A DNA stretch of 44,022 nt from Planctomycetaceae bacterium (GCA_018699955.1 JABISG010000127.1:1-44022); one strand, 5' to 3'; shown: positions 16,774 to 25,148, counted from the stretch's first letter. Numbers and translations are program-made. The notes: generated by a model from the letters alone, not told the origin.

Positions 16774-17265
16774 CTAGAACAACGGCGGACGGCCCAATTT
16801 CCGCCGAACGACTGCCCATTGGCCGGAGTGCATTGTCCAGTGTGTCGGCTGCATGCTGAACACGCCGCCGACGTTGGCTGCGATTTGTTTGATCGCTTCG
16901 GGTACCGGACCGTCGAGGTCGTCGTCGCTCAGACTTTCCAAGGCGGCAAGCGTGCCGGCACGCTGCTCGTCCATCGCCGCAAAATATTCTGCTTTCGTGT
17001 GGAATGCACCCGGATCATCCGATGTGGCGGTTTCTTTGGTGTATTTGTCGGCGAAACCGTCGGGCAGCGCCGGCATTGTTCCGGGACAGACCATTTCAAT
17101 CAAACTGTGTTCGGAACTAATGAGGTGGCCCAACTGCCAGGCGATGTGATTGGCTCCTTCGACGGGGCGAACCAGCAGATCGGCCTCGTCGAGGTCTCCC
17201 AGGTACGCCTTGGCAATCATGGTCGGAGTGTCCATCGATTCCTTCAAAGCCTGTCGCGCGTTCAC
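16774..17265 (-). CDS. DinB family protein
   Basis: 163-aa four-helix-bundle protein of the DinB/YfiT superfamily, whose members are metal-binding and include thiol-dependent S-transferases; most have no known substrate. The three-histidine arrangement is visible: H47 in 'WQLGHLISSEH' (with H53), and H142/H146 in 'QPTHWTMHSGQ'. GTG start at 17265 with an excellent AAGGAG ribosome site. Its start overlaps the stop of the preceding gene (GTGA arrangement), implying translational coupling. No signal peptide: cytoplasmic, although its upstream partner is exported. Confidence 0.85.
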   Translation of the reverse strand: MNARQALKESMDTPTMIAKAYLGDLDEADLLVRPVEGANHIAWQLGHLISSEHSLIEMVCPGTMPALPDGFADKYTKETATSDDPGAFHTKAEYFAAMDEQRAGTLAALESLSDDDLDGPVPEAIKQIAANVGGVFSMQPTHWTMHSGQWAVVRRKLGRPPLF

Positions 17266-18623
17266 GGCGATCTCCTTAACTGTTCGGCGGGGGCTATTTT
17301 GTCAGAGAACGAAAGGGGAATCTTAGCAAAATCGAATTCAATCGGTAGCTTGACCAACAGAGTCGGCGCGACGTAAACGAAACGGTATTCGCCCGCGTCG
17401 GCTTTGAGGTTGCGGAATCCGTATTCGACGACGACTGCCCCGTCGGTTTGCAGGTTCGTATGAAACACGCCGTCGCGTTCGATGCGCCGGCCATCGCTCG
17501 CTTGCAGGTAAACGCGGTTGTGAAAGACCCAGGTGCGATGCGACTCGAATGCGGGTCCGCCGATGTCGTACGATACGACCACACGGAACCGTGCCGTGCG
17601 ACCATCGGGAGTCGCTTTTCCGAATTCGACTTTCTGCAGTTTTACGGTGACTCCGCCGCGTCGTCGGGCTGTTCCATCGGCCTTTTTCAGTCGCGTGAAT
17701 TCAATTCGTTCGGCTCCGGCTGCCGCCGTCAGCGTCAGCTTGCCACGAAAGCTCAACGTCGTGGGAATGTTGTCTGACGGCACCCGAAAGTCGCTCTGCA
17801 AGTTGAGATGGCGGCCGCCTTCGCCCAGCGGAATCTCTGGTTGGGCATCGGGACTAAACGGCGAGAGCATGAGTCCGGCAGACGATTTCGCAGCGAAGTC
17901 ACGGCCGCGGTATTTCACAAACAACGGTCGCAAACGTGGCTCGGCACGCACTCGATAATTGACGCGGACGATGCGAAACGGCCCACGATTGGGAAACGGT
18001 CGCAGACGCGCACCGGTGACGGTAATGCGAAACGGGCCGGAGTAAGTGACGGATGCGTCGGGGGCCTTACCCTTTTGCGACGTCTTCAAGAGCAGACGTC
18101 CTGCATCGGCATCGTCGCCGTACTCAAGTCCGGCCCGCGCGATCAGTTGGTCCAACGCCGGCCAGAAGGCGCGTTTGTCGTAGTCAATCGTGTGCTGTTG
18201 CGACTGAATCTCTTTCGGCAATGCGCTGAAGTCAATTTGGTTGCCACTCTGTGCGCCGAAATCGGTGAGAATCTTCGCCAGCGTAAAATCCCCCTTGAGC
18301 GTGATGTGCGATGGCCGCATCGACTCGATCGCCTTTGTTCGCTCCAATGAAACCCGCACACGGCGGACCGCTTCACGGACGCCGACGCGCCGTAACAGTT
18401 CGGGCGGTGGCAGCAGCGGCAGCACATCGGGGCCGAGCGACGTCAAATCGCGTTCGGCGGCCACGCGTTCTTTCCGGGTGGGCGCGTCGAGCGCCGTAAG
18501 CAGACGCGCGACCTGAGTCTTCAACGCAGCATCGTTTGCGGGCCGAGGCGCGGCGGCACAATCCGATACCGTCGGCAGTATCGCTACAACCGCTATCAGC
18601 AGACTCATTCGCCACAATTTCAT
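17262..18623 (-). CDS. exported protein with STN/secretin-N-like segment, function unknown
   Basis: 453 aa from the ATG at 18623, which has GGGAG 8 bases upstream and begins a signal peptide ('MSLLIAVVAILPTVSDCAAA'). The frame is open 36 codons further up, but those are not convincing. Residues about 30-110 are helical and HEAT-like ('LTSLGPDVLPLLPPPELLRR'). The next 60 ('FTLAKILTDFGAQSGNQIDF' ... 'ALDQLIARAGLEY') match the STN/secretin N-domain pattern of a short beta-alpha-beta module. The remainder is rich in beta strands and resembles no family I know. No catalytic motif. Its stop overlaps the DinB start. The intergenic region to the divergent DUF1570 gene (18624-18840) should hold both promoters. 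Confidence 0.7.
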   Translation of the reverse strand: MKLWRMSLLIAVVAILPTVSDCAAAPRPANDAALKTQVARLLTALDAPTRKERVAAERDLTSLGPDVLPLLPPPELLRRVGVREAVRRVRVSLERTKAIESMRPSHITLKGDFTLAKILTDFGAQSGNQIDFSALPKEIQSQQHTIDYDKRAFWPALDQLIARAGLEYGDDADAGRLLLKTSQKGKAPDASVTYSGPFRITVTGARLRPFPNRGPFRIVRVNYRVRAEPRLRPLFVKYRGRDFAAKSSAGLMLSPFSPDAQPEIPLGEGGRHLNLQSDFRVPSDNIPTTLSFRGKLTLTAAAGAERIEFTRLKKADGTARRRGGVTVKLQKVEFGKATPDGRTARFRVVVSYDIGGPAFESHRTWVFHNRVYLQASDGRRIERDGVFHTNLQTDGAVVVEYGFRNLKADAGEYRFVYVAPTLLVKLPIEFDFAKIPLSFSDKIAPAEQLRRSP

Positions 18624-18840
18624 CCGGTTCACTCCCGAAAACACAGTCATTTTCAGTGTAGGCGACGTCGGCCCCTGTGAACACCACCAGTCTGCCCAAT
18701 TGCCCGGAAAGAGGGCTGCTGAAGCCGCCACCCAGCGGTTGCGCGACCTATATTTTTAGTAGCGATTAACGTGACAGTTGATGGTTGTCGGTCGAGTTCG
18801 GCAGCCGGGCGGTGGCTTGCAGTAATCAAGGTGAACTCCA

Positions 18841-19995
18841 ATGAAGTGGATTCTGAAAATCGTCGCTGTTACGGGGATCTGTTTCGCTCCGGTCGATGCG
18901 TCGGCCGGAAGCGACAAACTGCTGGAGTTCCTTGTCGAGGGCGAGACGCATCAGGGGAAAGTTGAAGCGCTCGGAGAGAACGACTGCTGGTTGCTCGGGC
19001 GCGATGGTCGGATGATTCGCTTGCGGCTGAATGACGTCAAGAGTTTCCGGCGCGTCGAACCGAAGTTTCGCCCCTACCCGGCCGCCGAAATGCGCGACCG
19101 CCTGCAGCGCGAATTTGGTAAGGAATACGAAGTGGTCGGCTCCGGTCGATATCTCGTTTGCGCGCCGCGCGGTCGGGCAAAGCGATACGTCGAACTATTC
19201 GACGACATTTACCGAACGTTTCGCGTCAACTTTGGCGCACGTGGGTTTCAGTTGTCGAAGCCCGAGTTTCCAATGGTGGCCATCGTTCTACGCGATCGTA
19301 AGAGTTTTCATGCCTACCAGAAGGTTGACGGCGTGCCGATTCGTGGGCAATTGCTGGGTTATTATCATCCCGTCTCGAATCGTGTGGCATTGTTCGAGCC
19401 GGGAACGGTAGCCGCCTCGAAGGATCACACGGATTGGCAGTCGCCCATAACGGCTCTGACATTGCCGGCAGGTTTCAATGCATTCGGCTCGATTCAAGCC
19501 GGGCTGGAAGACACCATCATTCACGAGGCAACGCATCAGGTGGCGTTCAATACCGGCCTGCATACTCGCATTGGTCCAACGCCCCGCTGGGTGGTCGAGG
19601 GGCTGGCGACGGTCTTCGAGGCCGACGGAGTTCGCCATCGCAATACCGTCGGTGTTGGGAGTGCCAAGTCGAGAATTAACCGCGGACGGTTCATCGGCTT
19701 TCAGAATTATGTAGCCAAACGTCGGAAGTCGAAGTCCCTGGAGTCATTCATTGCCGACGACACGGTACCCGGTCTCAGCGCTCTCGACTTCTACAGTCAA
19801 TCGTGGGCTTTGAGCTTCTACCTGATGGAAACGCGGTCGCGGCAGTACGCCGGTTTTTTAAAGCAGATTGCCGCCCGCGATCCGTTGCAGCCCTACACGG
19901 CCGCCGAGCGCGTCGCCGATTTCAAAACGGCAGTCGGGAACGATCTCAGCAGGCTGGAGACGGGGTTCCTGCGGTATTTCGACCAACTGAAGTAA
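18841..19995 (+). CDS. exported DUF1570 gluzincin-type metalloprotease
   Basis: 384 aa with a signal peptide (about 1-22, ending 'DASA'). Residues 28-72 form a small beta domain ('WLLGRDGRMIRLRLNDVKSFRR'), like the SHD1/Sla1-type modules at the front of many planctomycete secreted proteins. The DUF1570 domain follows. Zinc site: H228-E229-x2-H232 ('IIHEATHQ') with the third ligand probably E253 in 'WVVEGLATVFE', the gluzincin arrangement. ATG with an AAGGTGA ribosome site. Length is normal for the family. Substrate unknown. It ends 326 bases before the cyclase-protease gene and is followed by a small hairpin. Confidence 0.87.
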   Translation: MKWILKIVAVTGICFAPVDASAGSDKLLEFLVEGETHQGKVEALGENDCWLLGRDGRMIRLRLNDVKSFRRVEPKFRPYPAAEMRDRLQREFGKEYEVVGSGRYLVCAPRGRAKRYVELFDDIYRTFRVNFGARGFQLSKPEFPMVAIVLRDRKSFHAYQKVDGVPIRGQLLGYYHPVSNRVALFEPGTVAASKDHTDWQSPITALTLPAGFNAFGSIQAGLEDTIIHEATHQVAFNTGLHTRIGPTPRWVVEGLATVFEADGVRHRNTVGVGSAKSRINRGRFIGFQNYVAKRRKSKSLESFIADDTVPGLSALDFYSQSWALSFYLMETRSRQYAGFLKQIAARDPLQPYTAAERVADFKTAVGNDLSRLETGFLRYFDQLK

Positions 19996-20321
19996 CGCAG
20001 CGCCGCACGCGTTGCTGCAAATGATGGTCGAGAAAACCGGAATCCTCAGGGTTTTCCCGTTGATCTCGGGCGCGTCCCCGCGTTTAACTCTCTATGGGTT
20101 AATGCAGTCGATCATTGGCGATTATTCACGGCGGGTAATGGCATCGGCACGATCACCGAACTCGGCCCGTGACAATGTGACACACTCGGCGATCGATACA
20201 CGATCCGCATCATTTCACTTGCGTTTCAATTCTTCAACACAAATCAGATTGCGCACTTCCAGCGGCTATGCCGGTCTGTGTGCTGACTCTCCATTTCAAC
20301 AGTTAGACGAGCATCGATGCC
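19996..20321. other. gene-free stretch upstream of the cyclase-Lon gene
   Basis: 326 bases. A hairpin GAAAACC (20032-20038) with GGTTTTC (20050-20056), 11-base loop, lies 36 bases after the DUF1570 stop and may be its terminator. The rest should hold the promoter of the cyclase-Lon gene, but I see no convincing -35/-10 pair. A 170-codon frame starting at 20012 runs into the cyclase in another frame and is a shadow. Confidence 0.4.
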
Positions 20322-21671
20322 ATGTTTCCAACCGGGAATACCAACTCACACGAATTCACAACGCTGCCGGCATCGGAGCAGCAAGGCCCCGATTGCGCGA
20401 TGCAATCGTTGGCGGTGATGTTTACCGACATGGCCGGTTCGAGCCGGTTCGCCGAGAAGTTTGGAGCGCGGGCCGCTCTGCAAAAACGGAAGCGGCACAA
20501 CAGACTTCTGCTGCCGTTAATTGAAGCCCACCGTGGGCGGTTGGTTGAGATTGTTGGCGATGCGCTGATGGCCGTGTTTGAAGAGACGGCCGATGCCGCG
20601 CGATGTGCGACCGCCATGCAACAACGGCTGAATGAATACAACACCTCGGACGATGTGGATGTTGACGACCTGGAGATTCACATTCGCATTGGCATTCACA
20701 CGGGCAAGCTGGTGGTTTATCGCAGCGGTGATCATTTTGAAGTCGCCGGCCGCGCCGTCAACGTGGCCGCACGTGTTGAAGCAGCCAACAGCAAAAAGAC
20801 CGATCAGATTCTCATTTCAGCCGACGCTCAAACCGAACTCGAACACTGTTCGGGATTTCACACCGTCCCGCTGGCAAACGTCCGACTCAAGGGCATCGGG
20901 CGAATGGGCGTGTTTCAATTATTGTGGCAGGACGACCACGCGGAAGCACAGGATGACCCGCCGCCGCCGATTGGTGCCAACCGTGCTCAAGCAGTAAATG
21001 TCATGGCCACCCGTCCGAGAGTGTTGTCGGCCAGCAGCGCCACCATCGAGCGTGTCGCCCCCAAAGCACCGGCAACGCTGCGGGCTTGCCATAGCCTGTT
21101 TCTCGACGTGGAGAATCGGCAAGGACACGTGTTGCCGGTTTGGGTGCGACTTCAGTCGGGGCAGCCGCATTGTATTCACTCTCAAATCGACTGCGACGAC
21201 GCCATGCGCAATTCGGCTGTGCAAGCCGTGCATTCGGCGTTCGCCAGAGTGCGGGAATTGGGATTCGTCGATGCGCAGTTGGGGAACTATGCTGTCGAAT
21301 GGTGGGTGGGCAAACAGGAGATTCAGTACGAAGGGGCATCGCTCGGTCTGGCGGTTTCCCTGGCAACCGTAGCCGCATTGACGGGCCGGCAGGTTGACCC
21401 GCGCACCGCGGTCACCGGTGCCGTTGATCGCGGAAACGTTGTCGCGGTGACGGGCGTCGGAAGCAAGTGGGAGTCGCTGCGGTCGCTGGGGACGTTTTCG
21501 CGACTGATCGTCGCACCGGGAAATCTGGCCGATCTGCCATCGGAGGCCTGGCGCGAACCGGAATTGAGAATCTCAGCCGTTCCCACTCTCGAAGCGGCCG
21601 TCGCCGAAGTATTCGGCAGAATCGAACGCCCCGCCACCACAACAGCGTCACCCGCTACAGCAACTCGTTAA
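20322..21671 (+). CDS. class III nucleotide cyclase domain fused to a Lon-type Ser-Lys protease domain
   Basis: 449 aa. Residues 28-200 are a class III cyclase homology domain: metal aspartates D36 ('MFTDMAGSSRF') and D80 ('VGDALMAVF'), and transition-state residues N147 and R151 ('GRAVNVAARVEAA'). The spacings (D36-E76-D80; E140-N147-R151) match Rv1625c, but the substrate-selecting positions are E76 (Lys in adenylate cyclases, Glu in guanylate cyclases) and E140. Residues about 205-250 are a Pro/Ala linker. Residues 258-435 match the Lon protease fold: 'EGASLGLAVSLATVAALTG' with S340 at the nucleophile position, 'AVTGAVDRGNVVAVTGVGSKWESL' with K382 at the general-base position (42 residues apart; 43 in E. 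coli Lon), then 'LIVAPGNLADLP'. There is no AAA+ ATPase domain, signal peptide or membrane helix. The start is uncertain (ATG 20322 or 20400; weak ribosome sites). The 3' end overlaps the convergent DUF1501 gene by 17 bases. Confidence 0.88.
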   Translation: MFPTGNTNSHEFTTLPASEQQGPDCAMQSLAVMFTDMAGSSRFAEKFGARAALQKRKRHNRLLLPLIEAHRGRLVEIVGDALMAVFEETADAARCATAMQQRLNEYNTSDDVDVDDLEIHIRIGIHTGKLVVYRSGDHFEVAGRAVNVAARVEAANSKKTDQILISADAQTELEHCSGFHTVPLANVRLKGIGRMGVFQLLWQDDHAEAQDDPPPPIGANRAQAVNVMATRPRVLSASSATIERVAPKAPATLRACHSLFLDVENRQGHVLPVWVRLQSGQPHCIHSQIDCDDAMRNSAVQAVHSAFARVRELGFVDAQLGNYAVEWWVGKQEIQYEGASLGLAVSLATVAALTGRQVDPRTAVTGAVDRGNVVAVTGVGSKWESLRSLGTFSRLIVAPGNLADLPSEAWREPELRISAVPTLEAAVAEVFGRIERPATTTASPATATR

Positions 21672-23001
21672 TCGGCTCGCCGTCGTTCAGGATGGGAATG
21701 GGTCGGCCGGCGTGGTTGATGTGGGCGATGCCGGGATCGATGCCCAGTTGCCGATAAACCGTGTGCAGCACGTGTGCCGGCCTGACCGCTCGCTTGATCG
21801 GTCTCGTTCCCTTGTCGTCGCTTTCGCCGACAATGACACCGCTCTTGAGTCCGCCGCCACCGATCAGCATCGACATCGAATTGCCCCAGTGATCGCGGCC
21901 CGCTCCACCGTTCACACGCGGTGTGCGGCCGAACTCGCCCATCACCATCACAATCACATCGTCCATCATGCCGCGCTGGTCGAGATCCGAAACCAGGCTG
22001 CTGATGGCCGGGTCGAGGTACGACGAGTGCCGTTTCATCGCCGCTTCAATTCCACTGTGGTTGTCCCAACCGCCCGAGTGGACCGTGACGAACGAAACGC
22101 CTGATTCCACCAACCGCCGCGCCAACAGCGCACCCTGCCCTGTGCTTGTGCGGCCGTACTTGTCGCGTGTGCGTGGATCTTCGCGATTGATGTCGAACGC
22201 CTTGCGGGCGCGTTCTCCGGTAATCATGTCGAAGGCACGCTGGTTGAATGTGTCCATGCCGTCCATCAATCCGCCGGCGTCCGTATCGCGGCGGAATCGG
22301 TCCAAGCCGGAAATCAACGACTGGCGATCCATCGTGCGATCGACCGTGACGCCATTGGGAAGGTTGACGTTCTGTACGCGGAAGTTGCGAGAGTTGGGGT
22401 CGGCTCCCACGTCGAATGGATTGTATGCCACACCCATAAACGCGCTGCCCTGGTAACCGGGGCGACGGCCGATGGTCATCGCCTGTGGCACTGCGACAAA
22501 CGCCGGCATTCCGGGCTGATTCGCCCCACGGGTTCGCGAAATGATCGAACCGATGCTGGGATACATCGCTTCCAGTCGCGCCGCCGAACTGCCGTGAAAT
22601 CCGGTCCACATCCAGTGGGCCGCCGCGAAGTGGTCGCCGTTATTGTGATACAATGAGCGGATCACGCTCAGCTTGTCCATAACCTGTGCTGTGCGCGGGA
22701 AGAGTTCGCACAACTCAATTCCCGGTACGCTGGTGGGAATGGCACCGAACGGGCCACGGTATTCGGTCGGTGCTTCGGGTTTGGGGTCCCACGTTTCGTG
22801 ATTCGTCGGTCCGCCATCGAGCCAGAAACAGATGACCGACTTCCGTTTGATTTCCCGTCCTGCCTCTGCGGCTGCACTCTCCGCCCGCAACAGGTCGGCC
22901 GTTGTCAGTCCACCCGCAGCCAACGCGCCAACTTTTAACGCATCGCGTCGTGAGACGCCGGCACAATTTCGGAAAGAACGGCCCCAGGAAATGTCGAACA
23001 T
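21655..23001 (-). CDS. DUF1501 domain protein, second copy
   Basis: 448 aa. N-terminus 'VSRRDALKVGALAAGG' is a twin-arginine signal; 'VICFWLDGGPTNHETWDPKP' is the DUF1501 hallmark, and 'MVMGEFGRTPRVNGGAGRDHW' and 'LGIDPGIAHINHAGRPIPIL' mark the C-terminal part. It belongs to a different subgroup from the copy at 9768-11126 (low visible identity outside motifs, about the same length). Unlike that copy, no DUF1549/1553 partner is adjacent. ATG at 23001. A plausible promoter is at 23110-23138. Its 3' end overlaps the cyclase-Lon gene tail-to-tail. Exported; function unknown. Confidence 0.92.
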   Translation of the reverse strand: MFDISWGRSFRNCAGVSRRDALKVGALAAGGLTTADLLRAESAAAEAGREIKRKSVICFWLDGGPTNHETWDPKPEAPTEYRGPFGAIPTSVPGIELCELFPRTAQVMDKLSVIRSLYHNNGDHFAAAHWMWTGFHGSSAARLEAMYPSIGSIISRTRGANQPGMPAFVAVPQAMTIGRRPGYQGSAFMGVAYNPFDVGADPNSRNFRVQNVNLPNGVTVDRTMDRQSLISGLDRFRRDTDAGGLMDGMDTFNQRAFDMITGERARKAFDINREDPRTRDKYGRTSTGQGALLARRLVESGVSFVTVHSGGWDNHSGIEAAMKRHSSYLDPAISSLVSDLDQRGMMDDVIVMVMGEFGRTPRVNGGAGRDHWGNSMSMLIGGGGLKSGVIVGESDDKGTRPIKRAVRPAHVLHTVYRQLGIDPGIAHINHAGRPIPILNDGEPINELL

Positions 23002-23109
23002 GATGAAATCCCTCGTCAGTTTCGGCTGCTGCCGTCATTCCAGATCACCCGTGTCGGCCGCTGCAAACACCCAGCGAAACGGGCGGCCAACGTTGGCTTA
23101 ACGTCATCT

Positions 23110-23138
23110 ATAATAGATAATCGGCATTGCAACGGCAA
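23110..23138 (-). promoter_or_regulatory. possible sigma70-type promoter for the DUF1501 gene
   Basis: On the minus strand: TTGCCG (23138-23133), a 17-base spacer, then TATTAT (23115-23110). Matches are 4/6 and 5/6 to the -35 and -10 consensus. It is about 109 bases before the DUF1501 start. No experimental support. Confidence 0.4.
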
Positions 23139-23176
23139 CAGACATAAGTATTTCTTGATATATCCATGCGATCCAT

Positions 23177-23228
23177 GGTTAGCCGCGACGCGATAGCGGA
23201 GCGCTCCGCTATCGCGTCGCGGCTAACC
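23177..23228. repeat. perfect 52-base palindrome, TTAGCYGCG family
   Basis: Left arm 23177-23202 (GGTTAGCCGCGACGCGATAG...) is the exact reverse complement of right arm 23203-23228, with no loop. It ends 3 bases before the AAGGAA ribosome site of the methyltransferase gene, so a transcript started upstream would carry a very strong hairpin next to that site. The outer 12 bases are shared with the palindrome at 24198-24245 on the other side of the gene. Confidence 0.92.
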
Positions 23229-23248
23229 TGAAGGAAATCGAGCTCACA

Positions 23249-24196
23249 TTGGACAACGAGTTTCTGACACAACTTCAGTGCCCCCACTGCGATGCATCAT
23301 TGACGGCCGCGGCCGATAGCGCCGAGTTGCGGTGTCGGTCGTGTGATCGCACGTTCCCGCTTAACGATGGGATTCCCCGGTTTGTCGAGGAGCAGCATCT
23401 GGCCAGTTTTGGCCTGCAGTGGAACAAGTACGAAGTCGCGCACGACGACGAAGACCGAGCCACCTTTCAGGCGAAAACCGGATTGCGGTTGGATGAACTC
23501 GCTGGTTTGCGGGTACTCGATGCCGGCTGTGGCGGCGGCCGCTATTGCAAGGTGGCGGGTGAAGCCGGCGCGAACGTTGTTGGTGCCGATCACACCGGTG
23601 CGGTCAATAAGGCTTCCCGTTTGTGTGCGCACCTGCCGAATGTCGAATTCGTGCAGGCCGACTTGAAGCACTTGCCGCTCGAACCGGCCTCGTTCGACTT
23701 TGTATTTTCCATCGGCGTGATGCATCACGATGCCGACACGCGTGCCGTGTTCGATGCCGTCGCCAGATTGGTCAAGCCGGGCGGTCGGTTTTCGGTCTGG
23801 TTGTACCGCCGCAATCAGTGGTGGCAGGAGATGGTCAATAACCTGCTGCGTCATCGCACCACGCGGATGCCGCCCGAACGGCTGGAACGTTATTGCCGCT
23901 TCGGGGGTTGGCTCGGCAGTCTGCCGGTGATTGGCAAGACGCTCAACAAGGTCGTCAATTTCAGCAATCATCCGAACCGCGAAAACCGCATCTGCGACAC
24001 CTTCGACTGGTACGCTCCCCAGTATCAGTACCACCACACCGTCGTGGAACTCAGTGGTTGGTTCGATGAGGCGGGATACGAAGATCTGGTCGTCCTGCCA
24101 CCGGAAAAGACCGGGCGATTCTATCGCTGGGTCTACGAGCGCAGCCTGCTCATTGGCAGCGGCGTCAACGTATTGGGGCGGAAACGCAAAGAATAA
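23249..24196 (+). CDS. class I SAM-dependent methyltransferase with N-terminal zinc ribbon
   Basis: 315 aa. N-terminal Trm112-like zinc ribbon with C11-x2-C14 and C29-x2-C32, ending 'PLNDGIPRFV', then a Methyltransf_11 domain: motif I 'VLDAGCGGGRYCKVA' (about 89-103), 'NVVGADHT', 'FVQADLKHLPLEPASFDFVFSIGVMHH' and 'RLVKPGGRFSVWLYR'. The 'DGIPRF' ribbon plus methyltransferase layout is common among methyltransferases acting on sugars or small molecules in polysaccharide and natural-product loci. The start appears to be TTG at 23249, 12 bases after AAGGAA; no ATG is available. The gene stands alone, bracketed by two long palindromes. Substrate unknown. Confidence 0.87.
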   Translation: MDNEFLTQLQCPHCDASLTAAADSAELRCRSCDRTFPLNDGIPRFVEEQHLASFGLQWNKYEVAHDDEDRATFQAKTGLRLDELAGLRVLDAGCGGGRYCKVAGEAGANVVGADHTGAVNKASRLCAHLPNVEFVQADLKHLPLEPASFDFVFSIGVMHHDADTRAVFDAVARLVKPGGRFSVWLYRRNQWWQEMVNNLLRHRTTRMPPERLERYCRFGGWLGSLPVIGKTLNKVVNFSNHPNRENRICDTFDWYAPQYQYHHTVVELSGWFDEAGYEDLVVLPPEKTGRFYRWVYERSLLIGSGVNVLGRKRKE

Positions 24197-24197
24197 A

Positions 24198-24245
24198 GTT
24201 AGCCGCGACTCGAAGAAGAGCGCTCCTCTTCGAGTCGCGGCTAAC
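24198..24245. repeat. 48-base palindrome, TTAGCYGCG family
   Basis: Left arm 24198-24221 (GTTAGCCGCGACTCGAAGAA...) and right arm 24222-24245 are reverse complements with one mismatch. The outer GTTAGCCGCGAC and central GAGCGCTC are shared with 23177-23228, while the sequence between them differs. It begins 1 base after the methyltransferase stop codon and is probably its terminator. Confidence 0.92.
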
Positions 24246-24277
24246 CAATCACTCCGGCGCTCGCTGTGAAACTGTCA

Positions 24278-24856
24278 CTACGAGCCGGCGCCGGCCGGCT
24301 GCAGGTCTTCGCTTTCCTCGGATGAAATGTTCGTCTCGGCAACATCTTCGCTCAGGTCGCGCAGCTCGGTCAGCACGTCCGCGTCGCGTTGCTCTGCGGC
24401 TGTATCGTCGTCCAGCAGCAGACCGGCCGCTTCCAGGTACTCGTTGAAGTCGTCCCGGAATTCGGTCAGCATGTCGCCTTCACGGAGCGTCACCGGCCGA
24501 ACTTTCTTGCCCTGTTTCAATTCGCTCAGCGTATGCGCGAATCGAACCAACGGGCCGGCGACACGGTGCGTCACCTTCATCATGTCCCAGAAGATCAGCG
24601 GGAAAACGGCCGCCGCACACATCAGCATCGAATAGTTCTGTGACATGAACTGAGAATACTGAGTCCCAAAGGGAATCGTCGCCATCTGTGGATCGGCCAT
24701 CAGTTGGCTGCGGTACAGAAAATAGTGAAACAGAAACATCCCATGCCACAAGGCCAGATGGTAGGTGGCCCAGTACATTGCGAGTTTCGAGACAATCCGC
24801 CCCTGAATAGCGCGGCTGACGTAGACCTGTTTGCGTTGGTGTTGGGGACGGCTCAT
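24278..24856 (-). CDS. two-helix membrane protein with HAMP-like region
   Basis: 192 aa. Helices near residues 24-46 ('LAMYWATYHLALWHGMFLFH') and 75-93, then 'HRVAGPLVRFAHTLSELKQGK' followed by 'REGDMLTEFRDDFNEYL', which has the proline, spacing and acidic 'EFRDDFN' end of a HAMP linker. No output domain follows; the last 40 residues are acidic and probably disordered. A truncated receptor-like layout of this kind recurs in planctomycetes. Role unknown. ATG at 24856; it reads toward the methyltransferase. Confidence 0.72.
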   Translation of the reverse strand: MSRPQHQRKQVYVSRAIQGRIVSKLAMYWATYHLALWHGMFLFHYFLYRSQLMADPQMATIPFGTQYSQFMSQNYSMLMCAAAVFPLIFWDMMKVTHRVAGPLVRFAHTLSELKQGKKVRPVTLREGDMLTEFRDDFNEYLEAAGLLLDDDTAAEQRDADVLTELRDLSEDVAETNISSEESEDLQPAGAGS

Positions 24857-25148
24857 ATCTCGGCCTCGGATTTGGCTCTATTTTGGGTAGGGAAAGAATC
24901 TCCTCACTGGAAAACGTAGGACAAGGAAAGCCGGCAGGACGAACGATTCTCAAATTTTCTCCGCAGTCGCGGTCGATCATTCCGGATGTACGGCTTGTAA
25001 CCCATCGACCGAATCAACACGCGCCCGGACGCATGCCCAAATCCTCAGCCAAAACACCTTGCAACCCTGCTTCGCACCTGTGATAGTTGCCGGTAACGTC
25101 TTGTTCACCTGAACCGATACATTACGGTTGAAGAACACCGACAGCGCC

